A stretch of 64,000 nucleotides of DNA from Spirosoma endbachense. Lineage in GTDB: Bacteria > Bacteroidota > Bacteroidia > Cytophagales > Spirosomataceae. Below are positions 35,513-43,949 of the stretch, piece by piece; the first letter of the stretch is position 1, and each line of letters begins with the position of its first letter. The notes under the pieces were generated by a model. That model made no database searches. It saw only the letters and a list, made by a program, of their open reading frames with translations, and was not told the origin of the DNA. The stretch covers positions 7,987,896 through 8,051,895 of the forward strand of contig NZ_CP045997.1 of the NCBI RefSeq assembly GCF_010233585.1, read 5' to 3'. The translations under genes were made by a program, and so were the position numbers.

Positions 35513-36445
35513 TCATAGTGGAAAATTTAACGTTTTCGTAATGTAGTCTTTATTGATACTGGCGCATTGAGCGGCTGTCTTGTCTTTTTCGGGGACGCCA
35601 TCCAGTTCGATGATTCCCCAGCCTTTAAAATTGATCTCCTCCAGCGCTCTGAAGACGGCCGGAACATCGACATTACCACGGCCCAGTTCAACAAATTTAT
35701 ACGCTTTCGGGTCGTTTGGTTTATCGGGTACGGGCGACATCGTATCCTTTAGATGCAGGGCATGGATTATGCCTTTGTACTGCTTAACGGCTTTTTCGGG
35801 CTGGCCACCGCCTTGCTTGTAGTGAGCAATGTCGAGCAGGAGTTTGGTGTATTTTGGGTTCAGGGTCTGTACAATCACGTCTACTTCTTCGGGTGTTTCG
35901 CCGAGTTGGTTCATGTGGTTGTGATAGGTTGCCTGAACGCCCAGATCGGCGGTCTGTTTGCCAATTTCGTTCATGACCACGGCCAGCCGTTTCAATTCCT
36001 CGGTTGTTGGCAACCGGTCTTTCGGCCGGAGGCTGTTGGTCATCTGAAACGCCGACCCACCCAGTGCTTTTACAAAACTAGCGTGGGCCACGTGCATATC
36101 GATGGTACTTTGCTCTTTCGCCGGATCGATCTCGACATTTCCGCTCGAAAACATGGCCAGTGCCAAATGGTTCTGGTCGAGCAGCGCTTTGAGTTCAGAA
36201 GGCTTCGCTTTATAGGGCCCAAAGGTATTGGCCCGGAGTTGAATGCCTTTATAACCTAGTGCTGCCAGGTCGGTAATGGCCTGAGCATCATTTCCGCCCC
36301 ATGTAATAGCCGAATAGGCAATTTTTAGACCAGATGGTTTGGTCAGTTCAGCCTGAGCAAATAACCGATTTACGCCAGTCGTGAGGGCCAGTGCCGATAA
36401 TCCGGCCGTTGTGAGGAACTGCCGTCTGTTTACAGTCTCCTGCAT
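35513..36445 (-). CDS. Sugar phosphate isomerase/epimerase-type TIM barrel, Tat-exported
   Basis: 310 residues from the ATG at 36445; an in-frame start at 36532 would add a 29-residue stretch with no family character. The chosen start gives NRRQFLTTAGLSALALTTG, a good twin-arginine signal. The xylose-isomerase-like TIM barrel follows: KIAYSAITWGGND, LAALGYKGIQLRAN, YHNHMNQLGETPEE (His), LLLDIAHYKQGG (Asp/His) and GWGIIELDGVPEKDK (Glu), the metal-binding pattern of the family. It probably epimerises or isomerises the keto sugar made by its neighbours. Order: SusD, this gene, DUF1080, Gfo/Idh. Confidence 0.9.
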   Translation of the reverse strand: MQETVNRRQFLTTAGLSALALTTGVNRLFAQAELTKPSGLKIAYSAITWGGNDAQAITDLAALGYKGIQLRANTFGPYKAKPSELKALLDQNHLALAMFSSGNVEIDPAKEQSTIDMHVAHASFVKALGGSAFQMTNSLRPKDRLPTTEELKRLAVVMNEIGKQTADLGVQATYHNHMNQLGETPEEVDVIVQTLNPKYTKLLLDIAHYKQGGGQPEKAVKQYKGIIHALHLKDTMSPVPDKPNDPKAYKFVELGRGNVDVPAVFRALEEINFKGWGIIELDGVPEKDKTAAQCASINKDYITKTLNFPL

Positions 36446-36555
36446 GGTAGAAAATGGGATAGTCAGTATAGACCCGATACACACGGGTACTGATCGTGAA
36501 ATGAATCGTTTTCCGTCTTTAAATAAGGGCAAATAAGGTATGTTCTACTGTTTGT

Positions 36556-36641
36556 AAATGGTGAAAGAGCGAAAGTGTAAATGTGTGAAAACGATTTGGC
36601 AGCTATTTTCACTCATTTACTCATTCGCTCTTTCACCATTT
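36556..36641. repeat. Long imperfect hairpin (about 36-bp stem) with heptad-like units
   Basis: AAATGGTGAAAGAGCGAA (36556-36573) pairs perfectly with 36624-36641. Pairing continues inward with a few mismatches to a loop near 36592-36605. The arm sequences contain GTGAAAGAGCGAA and GAGTGAA units like those at 35428-35510. It lies between the TIM-barrel start and the SusD stop and may moderate read-through. Confidence 0.75.
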
Positions 36642-36653
36642 AAACGTTATTCG

Positions 36654-38351
36654 TTAAAATCCTGGATTCTGTTTGAACGCTGCGCTTTCTGTCCGGTCAA
36701 TCTGCGTTTGCGGAATTGGCCGTAGGTTATGAATGTCTTTTACGTTGGCAGCGGCATCGGGGTTGTATAATTTCACCCGTTCAACCAGGTTCCCCCAGCG
36801 TTTTAAATCCATCCAGCGGGTTTGTTCACCAGCCAGTTCACGGGCTCGTTCCTGCATGATCATCTCCATATCCACCTGTGCAGGGGTTATCTCCATCGCC
36901 GTTTCTTTTCCAGGCCAGGCAGCACGTCGACGTACTACGTTGAGCGCGGCAGCAGCTTCAGTAGTTTTACCTTGCTTGAATTGAGCTTCGCCCAAAATCA
37001 GATACGTTTCGGCCAGACGGAACGCCAGATAATCACGGCTACCCGGTTCGTAGGTTAGATCAGGACGATTGGGGTCGAGGAATTTTTGCAGCGTTGGGAA
37101 TAGGGCTGCCGTGTAGGCGCTGGGTACCAAAACCTGATACGGCTTAGCGGCCCGTTGTGCCACGGTCCACTCAATACCTGGGATGTAAATAGCTGTATCG
37201 CCCAATTTCAATGTCATCTTAGCCTTACTGTTGTCGAAAGATGTATTCAGGTTAGCGCCGGGGTTGTTGCTCAGCCACGTATCCTTGAACGTTTTCTTGT
37301 AACGCGAGTCGTTTACCCGGTCTTTGAAAACAGTTTCGGTCAAATAGGTCGTTGGACGTAGCCGCTTAAACGGGCGATCACCTGCAATATCCCGTTTCAT
37401 ACCGGGCTGCACGTCGTACTGCATACCAAAATATAAGTGAAGCTTGTTGCCTTCTCCATTATTCAAGTTTGCCGTGTTAACGTTGGTCAATGGATCAGAT
37501 GTATACTGTATCGAAAAGATGACTTCGTCGTTAATTTCACCACTTCCCTGCGCAAACACACTGGCAAAATCGGGCAACAGCTTGTAGCCATAGTTGGCAA
37601 TTACGCTCTGTGCATAGGTCGCGGCTTTCGAATAATCGTCAGTTGCTTTAGCCGACGAAGTAGCTTTGGTCAGATAGACACGAGCCAGTAAATGTTCGGC
37701 AGCCGATTTGGTCGCCCGCCCGTAATCACTGGCCGATTGTGCCGATGCCTTGGTGGTAGGCAAGTCTGTTATAGCCGCTTCCAGATCAGTCGTGATCGCT
37801 TTATAAATTTCGGCTTCGGTAGCCCGGCTGGTTTTCTTTGTTGGAAGTATTGTTTCCGTCAGCCGTAAATCGACTCCACCCCACTGTTGCACCAGAATAA
37901 AGTAATAATGCGCTCGCAGGAATTTCATCTCGGCTACCCGGAGTTTTTTTACCGCATCCGTAACGGTTGCCGCCGGTGCCCGCTCAATAACGGCATTGCA
38001 GGTATTGATGCCTCGATACAACTCTTCCCACACTTGTTGAATGATATCAACAAAGCTGTTCATCTGGGTGTCGTAAAAGTGAAATCCTTTGTAGCTGCCG
38101 TCGGCTCCGGTTGTGTAGATGTCCGTACCGTATTCGGTCATGGTCAGGCCGCGTTCCGATCCGTAAAAATTCCGCATGGAAGAATAAGCGGCTTTACTGG
38201 CATCTTCAAAACCTTTTGGGGTGTTGATATAGTCATTTCCAATATTGGAGATAACTTTTTCATCCAGTATATCCTTACAGGCCTGGCCGCTGAATAGCAG
38301 AGCGGTAAGGGCCAGAATACGGAATGATTTATGTGAAAAATTTGATTTCAT
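36654..38351 (-). CDS. RagB/SusD family lipoprotein (3-keto glycoside locus)
   Basis: 565 residues from the ATG at 38351; the in-frame start at 38381 adds MFINLIRFKD. Signal FRILALTALLFSGQ leads to the lipobox Cys in GQACKDILDE. SusD features are KLRVAEMKFLRAHYYFILVQQW (parts KFLRAHYYF, VQQWGGVDLR), YGRATKSAAEHLLARVYL (part AEHLLARVYL), LAFRLAETYLILGEAQF-type helix (FRLAETYLILGEA) and ERARELAGEQTRWMDLKRWG (part TRWMDLKRW). The C-terminal PIPQTQIDRT is typical. It lies 50 bp after SusC and upstream of the enzyme genes. Confidence 0.94.
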   Translation of the reverse strand: MKSNFSHKSFRILALTALLFSGQACKDILDEKVISNIGNDYINTPKGFEDASKAAYSSMRNFYGSERGLTMTEYGTDIYTTGADGSYKGFHFYDTQMNSFVDIIQQVWEELYRGINTCNAVIERAPAATVTDAVKKLRVAEMKFLRAHYYFILVQQWGGVDLRLTETILPTKKTSRATEAEIYKAITTDLEAAITDLPTTKASAQSASDYGRATKSAAEHLLARVYLTKATSSAKATDDYSKAATYAQSVIANYGYKLLPDFASVFAQGSGEINDEVIFSIQYTSDPLTNVNTANLNNGEGNKLHLYFGMQYDVQPGMKRDIAGDRPFKRLRPTTYLTETVFKDRVNDSRYKKTFKDTWLSNNPGANLNTSFDNSKAKMTLKLGDTAIYIPGIEWTVAQRAAKPYQVLVPSAYTAALFPTLQKFLDPNRPDLTYEPGSRDYLAFRLAETYLILGEAQFKQGKTTEAAAALNVVRRRAAWPGKETAMEITPAQVDMEMIMQERARELAGEQTRWMDLKRWGNLVERVKLYNPDAAANVKDIHNLRPIPQTQIDRTESAAFKQNPGF

Positions 38352-38401
38352 GTCTTTGAATCTTATGAGGTTTATAAACACATCGCTTACTGGCTATGTG
38401 C

Positions 38402-41400
38402 TTAGAATTTGACGTTCAAACCAAAGGTCGTTACCCGGGTAGCTGGCACAACACCATTACTGACCACACCATCAGTTGCACTTGTTTCAGGGTCAACACC
38501 GTTATACTTCGACCGGTAGCTCGAAAAGATGAACGGCTGCTGAATGCTGGCAAACAAACGGAGCGACTGCATACGGAGTTTCGACGTAATGCTTGCCGGG
38601 AACGTGTAGCCAAAGTTGATATTCCGAACCTTCACAAATGAACCGTCGAAGTAATAAATAGCCTGGTTGTACACGGGGAATTCCTGGCTTGAGTTAGGAC
38701 GGGGGAACTCATTCGTTGGATTGTTAGGTGTCCAGTAATCCACTTTAATCTGCTGGTATCGACCTGCCAGCTGGTTATTATCCCGGTGGAAACCGCTCAG
38801 GATGGTCTGGCCAATGCGGGCATAAATAAAGAAGTTGAGGTCAAACCCTTTATAACTGAACCGGTTGGTAATACCACCACTCCAGGTTGGAATGTCGGAG
38901 CCCAGGAACACCCGGTCATCAGCCGTGATTTTACCGTCATTATTCGTATCCTGCACTTTAATCTGACCAACAGCACTCTGGTAAGATTTGGCCGCGTCGG
39001 CTTCGTTGGTCTGCCAGATACCCGCTTTCTTATAGTCATAAAACTCGGTCAGGGGTTTGCCGATGAATCGTTTGTTACCCACATCATCAATAGGTCCGTT
39101 GAAGAGCGAAATGATGGATTCCGTGTTTTTGGTAAACACGATATCGGAGGTCCACTTGAAGCCGCCCTTGGTGTTCACATTCACGGTCGATATGCTGGCT
39201 TCTAACCCTTTGTTCTGGGTCTCGCCAATGTTGCGGGTAACTGCGTTGAACCCAATCGATGTCGGCAACTGGTCAGATAGCAGCAGATCGGTCGTTCGGG
39301 TTTGATACAATTCAACGGCACCCGTTACCCGACCGCGCCACAGGCTGAAATCGACGCCAATATTGGTAGTCGTTGACGTTTCCCAGCGCAAATCAGGATT
39401 GCCAATCGTTTCGGGGCGATACCCATAGGCCGGAGTAGTACCAAAAGCATACACAGTACGACCCAGCAGCCCCTGCGTTTGATAGGGTGCTACGCCCTGA
39501 TTACCTACCGAACCGCGACTGACCCGTAGTTTCAGCAGATCGACCCAGGTAGACCCTTTCATGAAGTCTTCATTGTTGATATTCCAGCCCAGGGCAATAC
39601 CGGGGAAGTTACCGTACTTGGTATTTTCTCCAAACCGGCTCGATCCATCCCGGCGCAGGGTGGCGGTTACCAGGTATTTGTCTTTGTAGTCGTAGTTGAC
39701 ACGGCCCATGTAGGAGTTGATGGTCCACTGAATCAGGCCACTGCTTACCCCTAATACCGAACTGGCATTGCCTACATTGTAAAACTGCTGCGTTTCGGCT
39801 GGAACACCCTGCACGTTAATGTTATTAAACTCCGAATTATCGCGCTGAATAGATTGCAGCGCTGTGATACCGAAATTGTGGTCGCCAATTTTTTTGTTGT
39901 ACGTTACAACGTTCTCCAGCGTGTAGTCGAAATTAAAGGCGGCAGCGTTAGAAGCCTGAGGATCACCAAATTTCCGGGCGTTCGTTTGAGCGCCAATGAA
40001 GCGGCCATATCTGTTGATCGTAAAATCAGGCCCGAAATTAACCCGGTATTTTAACCCGTCGAGAATGCTTACTTCTGCATAAACACTGTTGAAAATCCGA
40101 TATTTCTTCCGTTCTTCAATCTGGGCACCCGGTATAACCTCCGCGAGCGGATTGGTGAGCAGGGCATCATTGGTAGGGGAGAAAATCAGGTTTCCGTTAT
40201 CGTCGTAAGGCCGACCAAGCGGGTTTTGCTGAAGCGTAAAATTGTATGGATTCAGGTTCTCCCCATTACGTAGGTAATACATCATATACGAAGCAAGACC
40301 CACTTTAAGTGCCTTATTAATCTGGTGATCAACATTGGCACGCAGCGAATAGCGGGTAAAATCAAGCCCAGGCATGATCCCTTTATCCTGAAAAAAGCCA
40401 GCCGAAATATAGAACTGCGTTTTTTCATTGCCCCCCTGAATGCCTAATGAGTGGTTCTGCTGAATCCCCTGTTTCAGAATCAACGACTGCCAATCCGTAT
40501 TCCGGTTCGCGGCAAGTCCAGCTGCTACGTTCGGGTCGCCACCCAGTACCGCCACTTTCGAGTCAGCATAGGCATCGGCTACTCCCGTCGGGACTGGATT
40601 TCCGTTTACGTCTTTGTAGTTGCCCGTTGTTCGGTAAGCTTCGCGGACGAATTCGGCAAACTCGGAACCGCTGAACAGATGGACTTTATCAAGGGCATCG
40701 GTAAAACCAACATAGTTATCGTAGCTGATGGTTGTTTTACCCGTTGGATTACCCCGTTTGGTCGTAACCAGTACAACCCCGTTGGCACCTCTGGCACCAT
40801 AGATTGCCGTTGCGGTAGCATCCTTCAGGATTTCCATCGAACCCACATCGTTCGGGTTGATGTCTTCGTACTCTCTGGCAAGCGGAATTCCGTCCACAAC
40901 ATATAACGGGTCATTACCGGCATTGAACGAACGACGTCCACGGATACGGATCGTTGGTACGGAACCGGGTCGGCTACCCGACTGAGCCACATCCACACCC
41001 GCTACCCGACCCTGCATGGCCTGTCCGATGTTGGTAACGGGTTGTTCGGTGATTTGCTTTGGTGTAACCGACGAAATGGCCCCGGTTGTCTGGCTCTTTT
41101 TCAGCGAACCGTAACCAACGACAACCACTTCGTTCAGGGCGCGGGTATCGGTCGTTAAGGTTATGTTGATTGCTGACTTGTTGCCGACAGAAACCTCCTG
41201 GTTCACAAAGCCGACTGCCGAGAAGACCAGTACAGCCTGACTGGTAGGGATGTTAATCCGGTATTCACCGTTTGCGTCAGTAGTCGTGCCACGTGTGGTA
41301 CCCTTAACAGCAACGCTTACGCCCGGTAACGCGGTGTTATCATCGCCAGATAGTACTTTACCAGAAACGGAGCGTTCCTGGGCCGGATTGTCCGACTTAA

Positions 41401-41542
41401 ACTTGTCTGTTGGTGGCGCACTAAAGGCTGGTTGGCCGATTAGGGTAAGTGCCGTCAGACCGAGTAAGGGGAGCCATGTTCGCCGTGGAGATAACCGTCG
41501 TAGAGATGGTAGCCTCGGCTGAGAGGTAATTGTGTTTTGCAT
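38402..41542 (-). CDS. SusC/RagA family TonB-linked outer-membrane transporter (3-keto glycoside locus)
   Basis: 1046 residues. A long basic N-region (LRRLSPRRTWLP) precedes the hydrophobic signal segment and a cleavage near AFSA. Regulatory-like domain VSGKVLSGDDNTALPGV; plug LNEVVVVGYGSLKKSQTTG; SusC signature GSMEILKDATATAIYGARGAN in parts (MEILKDATATAIYGARG); barrel ending TFGLNVKF. The plug is typical of glycan SusC proteins. It is preceded by FecR on the same strand, 80 bp upstream, suggesting trans-envelope signalling from the transporter. Confidence 0.95.
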   Translation of the reverse strand: MQNTITSQPRLPSLRRLSPRRTWLPLLGLTALTLIGQPAFSAPPTDKFKSDNPAQERSVSGKVLSGDDNTALPGVSVAVKGTTRGTTTDANGEYRINIPTSQAVLVFSAVGFVNQEVSVGNKSAINITLTTDTRALNEVVVVGYGSLKKSQTTGAISSVTPKQITEQPVTNIGQAMQGRVAGVDVAQSGSRPGSVPTIRIRGRRSFNAGNDPLYVVDGIPLAREYEDINPNDVGSMEILKDATATAIYGARGANGVVLVTTKRGNPTGKTTISYDNYVGFTDALDKVHLFSGSEFAEFVREAYRTTGNYKDVNGNPVPTGVADAYADSKVAVLGGDPNVAAGLAANRNTDWQSLILKQGIQQNHSLGIQGGNEKTQFYISAGFFQDKGIMPGLDFTRYSLRANVDHQINKALKVGLASYMMYYLRNGENLNPYNFTLQQNPLGRPYDDNGNLIFSPTNDALLTNPLAEVIPGAQIEERKKYRIFNSVYAEVSILDGLKYRVNFGPDFTINRYGRFIGAQTNARKFGDPQASNAAAFNFDYTLENVVTYNKKIGDHNFGITALQSIQRDNSEFNNINVQGVPAETQQFYNVGNASSVLGVSSGLIQWTINSYMGRVNYDYKDKYLVTATLRRDGSSRFGENTKYGNFPGIALGWNINNEDFMKGSTWVDLLKLRVSRGSVGNQGVAPYQTQGLLGRTVYAFGTTPAYGYRPETIGNPDLRWETSTTTNIGVDFSLWRGRVTGAVELYQTRTTDLLLSDQLPTSIGFNAVTRNIGETQNKGLEASISTVNVNTKGGFKWTSDIVFTKNTESIISLFNGPIDDVGNKRFIGKPLTEFYDYKKAGIWQTNEADAAKSYQSAVGQIKVQDTNNDGKITADDRVFLGSDIPTWSGGITNRFSYKGFDLNFFIYARIGQTILSGFHRDNNQLAGRYQQIKVDYWTPNNPTNEFPRPNSSQEFPVYNQAIYYFDGSFVKVRNINFGYTFPASITSKLRMQSLRLFASIQQPFIFSSYRSKYNGVDPETSATDGVVSNGVVPATRVTTFGLNVKF

Positions 41543-41622
41543 TCAGGTAAGAATTTAGAGTTTGTAATAGATAGGTTGATAATTAATAAATAAAGCACGC
41601 TGAGATTTTGATAGAGGGAGTG

Positions 41623-42453
41623 TTAGGGTAAAGCTTGTACTGAGCCCTCTGCTACCTCGACTGAGTCGCCGGGGTTAAGCCGTATGGGTTTTTTTTGATT
41701 GAGTAGTAAGTTGACCTGCCCCGATGTCAGGGCTACACGTGTGCATCCGGGACCTTGTTGAACCCGGAATGTTGTACCCACGGCTTCAACGGTAAGGTCG
41801 GGCGTATGCACCCGAAATAACCGCGCTGAAGACGTATCATTACGATGAGTTACTGAAAAATCGGCTTCGCCCTCCAGCCATACGGCCCGTGGCGTATCGT
41901 CGGACCATTGTCCGGCAAAACCGCGCCGGTCGTACCGTAGCTGACTATTGGCATGAAGCTGTACAATCGAGCCATCCGGTAAATTAATGGTTCGGGGAGG
42001 CCCAGCCGTTGTCTTAATCGTTTTTATCGACTGATCAGGGCCATACTGTATCCATAAAGCCCAGCCGATGAGCAGTACGACACCTAGCGTAGCCGCCACC
42101 GTTCTCAAAAAATACCACCAGCCAACGACAGCCCGAACGTCGGGTTGCAACGGTCGGAGATCTTCCATCGTTTGCAGCGATTCGCGAATACGCCACCATA
42201 CCGACGATGTTTCATCCGGGGTTAACGACAGGCTGGTGGGTAGCGAAGCGGTTCGAACTAGTTCACGCGCAATCTCAACCGTATCAGCACAATCTGGGTT
42301 GTGAGCCAGCCAGATTTGCCAATAAGCCACCACCTCTTCGTCGGTTGGGTGTTGAACCCAGCGAACGAACAAATCGTCGAGGGCGAACTCCTCGGCGCTG
42401 TAGGCTGAATATGGCTTGTAAGACACGATATGACACTGTTTTGTGTAGGTCAA
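41623..42453 (-). CDS. FecR family anti-sigma factor, no sigma gene adjacent
   Basis: 276 residues from a TTG at 42453; a GTG at 42426 gives MSYKPYSAYSAEEF and fits the family N-terminus better. The cytoplasmic N-domain (EEFALDDLFVRWVQHPTDEE, here as DDLFVRWVQHP) has the usual anti-sigma pattern. A membrane segment follows (TVAATLGVVLLIGWALWI, about residues 115-133), then the FecR domain (TINLPDGSIVQLHANSQLRY, TTFRVQQGPG). FecR normally controls an ECF sigma factor encoded next to it. None is present on either side, so its partner is encoded elsewhere. It is first in the SusC-SusD-enzyme run. Confidence 0.9.
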   Translation of the reverse strand: MTYTKQCHIVSYKPYSAYSAEEFALDDLFVRWVQHPTDEEVVAYWQIWLAHNPDCADTVEIARELVRTASLPTSLSLTPDETSSVWWRIRESLQTMEDLRPLQPDVRAVVGWWYFLRTVAATLGVVLLIGWALWIQYGPDQSIKTIKTTAGPPRTINLPDGSIVQLHANSQLRYDRRGFAGQWSDDTPRAVWLEGEADFSVTHRNDTSSARLFRVHTPDLTVEAVGTTFRVQQGPGCTRVALTSGQVNLLLNQKKPIRLNPGDSVEVAEGSVQALP

Positions 42454-42983
42454 AGCATTCTGGATAAGGATTTCTACTTATTCCTGGTTAATTATAGAGG
42501 GATACTTATCATTTATGGATTATTCAATGACAAAGAAAAAATCTGGATGCCTGATTATAGACGAACACTTTACGTAAGCTTTCGAAGAAAACTAAACATA
42601 AAGAAGAAAATACCAGAATTTTTTTATGCAATCGTTCTCGGGAACGTTCCCGTCAAAAGTAAGTACAAAAAAATAGCGCTAATTTGATGTGGACTGAAGC
42701 ACAGATTTATGTAAGGTGGGTACAGAAGCAGAAGTGTTTAGATTTTTTAAATTGAATTTTTTTTAGAAATAGATTCTTTCTTTATTGACTATTCATGCCC
42801 AGATTACTCCGAAATACTCAGTTTAGCGTTTTTTGTTAGTCCTTGATAGCCAGGGAGTAGGACTGAAGAATAGGAATTAGATAAATGCTACTGGAAAAAC
42901 AGCCCCGATTGCATTCGTAATACGATCAGGATAGAACATTTTAACCATCTGCGCATTTATCGGTTATAGTTCTCACGAACGTT
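42454..42983. other. Divergent intergenic region with candidate operator
   Basis: 530 bp between FecR (minus) and an OMP-like gene (plus). No convincing gene is seen; an 85-codon ORF at 42430 is Lys/Ile-rich and unlike a protein. It contains the 14-bp palindrome at 42639-42652 and a related half-like ACGAACGTT near 42973. No ECF sigma gene is hidden here. Confidence 0.6.
42639..42652. promoter_or_regulatory. Candidate LacI/GntR-type operator palindrome
   Basis: CGGGAACGTTCCCG is a perfect 14-bp palindrome with a central CG, the form used by LacI-family regulators. It lies about 190-215 bp upstream of the FecR start. No LacI gene is in the window, so the regulator would be elsewhere. Confidence 0.4.
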
Positions 42984-43802
42984 ATGATACGCTTTTACCG
43001 AACCGGAATGATTTTTGGACATTGGCCCCTGCGAGCAATTAGTACATTGTTTCTGGTCGTTCAATTAATTTCCTCAGTTATTGCCCGGCCCAATCAGGGG
43101 GTCACTCCGTTAAAAGACACGGTTAAAGGCATTGAAACGCGGCCTAATGCACTCACCTTCACCGCATCGACCGATCAGCGATTTTTTTTCTTTAGTGATA
43201 CGCGTAACGACAACGGCCGGCGAATACCAGTGAGTGTTTATGGTATTCGGGCCGGTTTTTTATTCCCCTCAAAGCATGATCGACCCGCTATTAAAGGAGT
43301 AAGGGATGCCAGTTTCAAGGCGGGGGCCGGATTTTATTTTATCAACCAGCATCTGGACCAGCCGGGGCTGTTGCCAAATACATCAGAGTATGTGACACGC
43401 CATCTCCGTATTGCCACGGTTTATTATGAGCGGTACTGGCTTCGTCGAAACTCGTTCGAAGTGAGTACACCAATTGAATTCGGCTATGGGCATTCCCGCT
43501 ACGAACGCAACGACGATCAGGCCAAGGATTTTGAAGTCGCTCGTGGAATTTTTCTGCCGCTTGGGGTTGGCGTTCTGTCGGCGTATCAGTTTCCAACGAT
43601 ACGGTGGCTCCGACCACTCCACTGGTTTGGGGTAAATGCATTGATCGGATACCGCTTTATATTGAAAAAAGACATTCCCGAAAGCCAGATCAATTATACC
43701 GGCTTCTACATATCTGTCGGACCGTCTTTTTTTCTCGAAAATCTGACCTCTGACATCAAATACTGGCGTCAACGCCGAAAGCAAAGACTGAAACGAGGCT
43801 AG
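42984..43802 (+). CDS. Hypothetical outer-membrane beta-barrel-like protein
   Basis: 272 residues. The N-terminal signal-like stretch (AISTLFLVVQLISSVIA) ends near residue 36. Then come amphipathic beta strands with aromatic girdles (VYGIRAGFLFPSKHD, FKAGAGFYFINQH, IATVYYERYWLRR, FGYGHSRYERN, NALIGYRFILKK, GFYISVGPSFFLE), as in small Bacteroidota outer-membrane barrels. The C-terminus is a basic tail (RRKQRLKRG), unusual for a barrel, and would face the periplasm. I recognise no named family. It lies between FecR (divergent) and the ROK regulator. Confidence 0.6.
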   Translation: MIRFYRTGMIFGHWPLRAISTLFLVVQLISSVIARPNQGVTPLKDTVKGIETRPNALTFTASTDQRFFFFSDTRNDNGRRIPVSVYGIRAGFLFPSKHDRPAIKGVRDASFKAGAGFYFINQHLDQPGLLPNTSEYVTRHLRIATVYYERYWLRRNSFEVSTPIEFGYGHSRYERNDDQAKDFEVARGIFLPLGVGVLSAYQFPTIRWLRPLHWFGVNALIGYRFILKKDIPESQINYTGFYISVGPSFFLENLTSDIKYWRQRRKQRLKRG

Positions 43803-43917
43803 TTGCGGGGCAAGTGTCCGTCCTCACCTGGCGCGGTTTATGCGTTCGTTAACCAACGTGATGGCAACGATCTGTAAATAAAAATCGGGCCCACATCAGC
43901 CTATTGGCAGATCTTAG

Positions 43918-43925
43918 TAAGTTTG
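43918..43925 (+). promoter_or_regulatory. -7 promoter element of the ROK gene
   Basis: TAAGTTTG matches TAnnTTTG and lies 24 bp before the ATG at 43950. It overlaps the in-frame TTG at 43923, so that TTG cannot be the translation start if this promoter is used. Confidence 0.6.
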
Positions 43926-43949
43926 GGGAAAAGTAGTAAAGAGGATCTG

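Noticed and set aside
35753..36259. 168-codon plus-strand ORF
   Set aside because: Antisense to the TIM-barrel gene, whose frame has clear family motifs.
42430..42687. 85-codon plus-strand ORF in the FecR upstream gap
   Set aside because: Lys/Ile-rich AT-driven composition and overlap with FecR; does not look like a sigma factor or other protein.
43923..43949. TTG start for the ROK regulator
   Set aside because: It falls within the TAAGTTTG promoter element; the ATG at 43950 is preferred.
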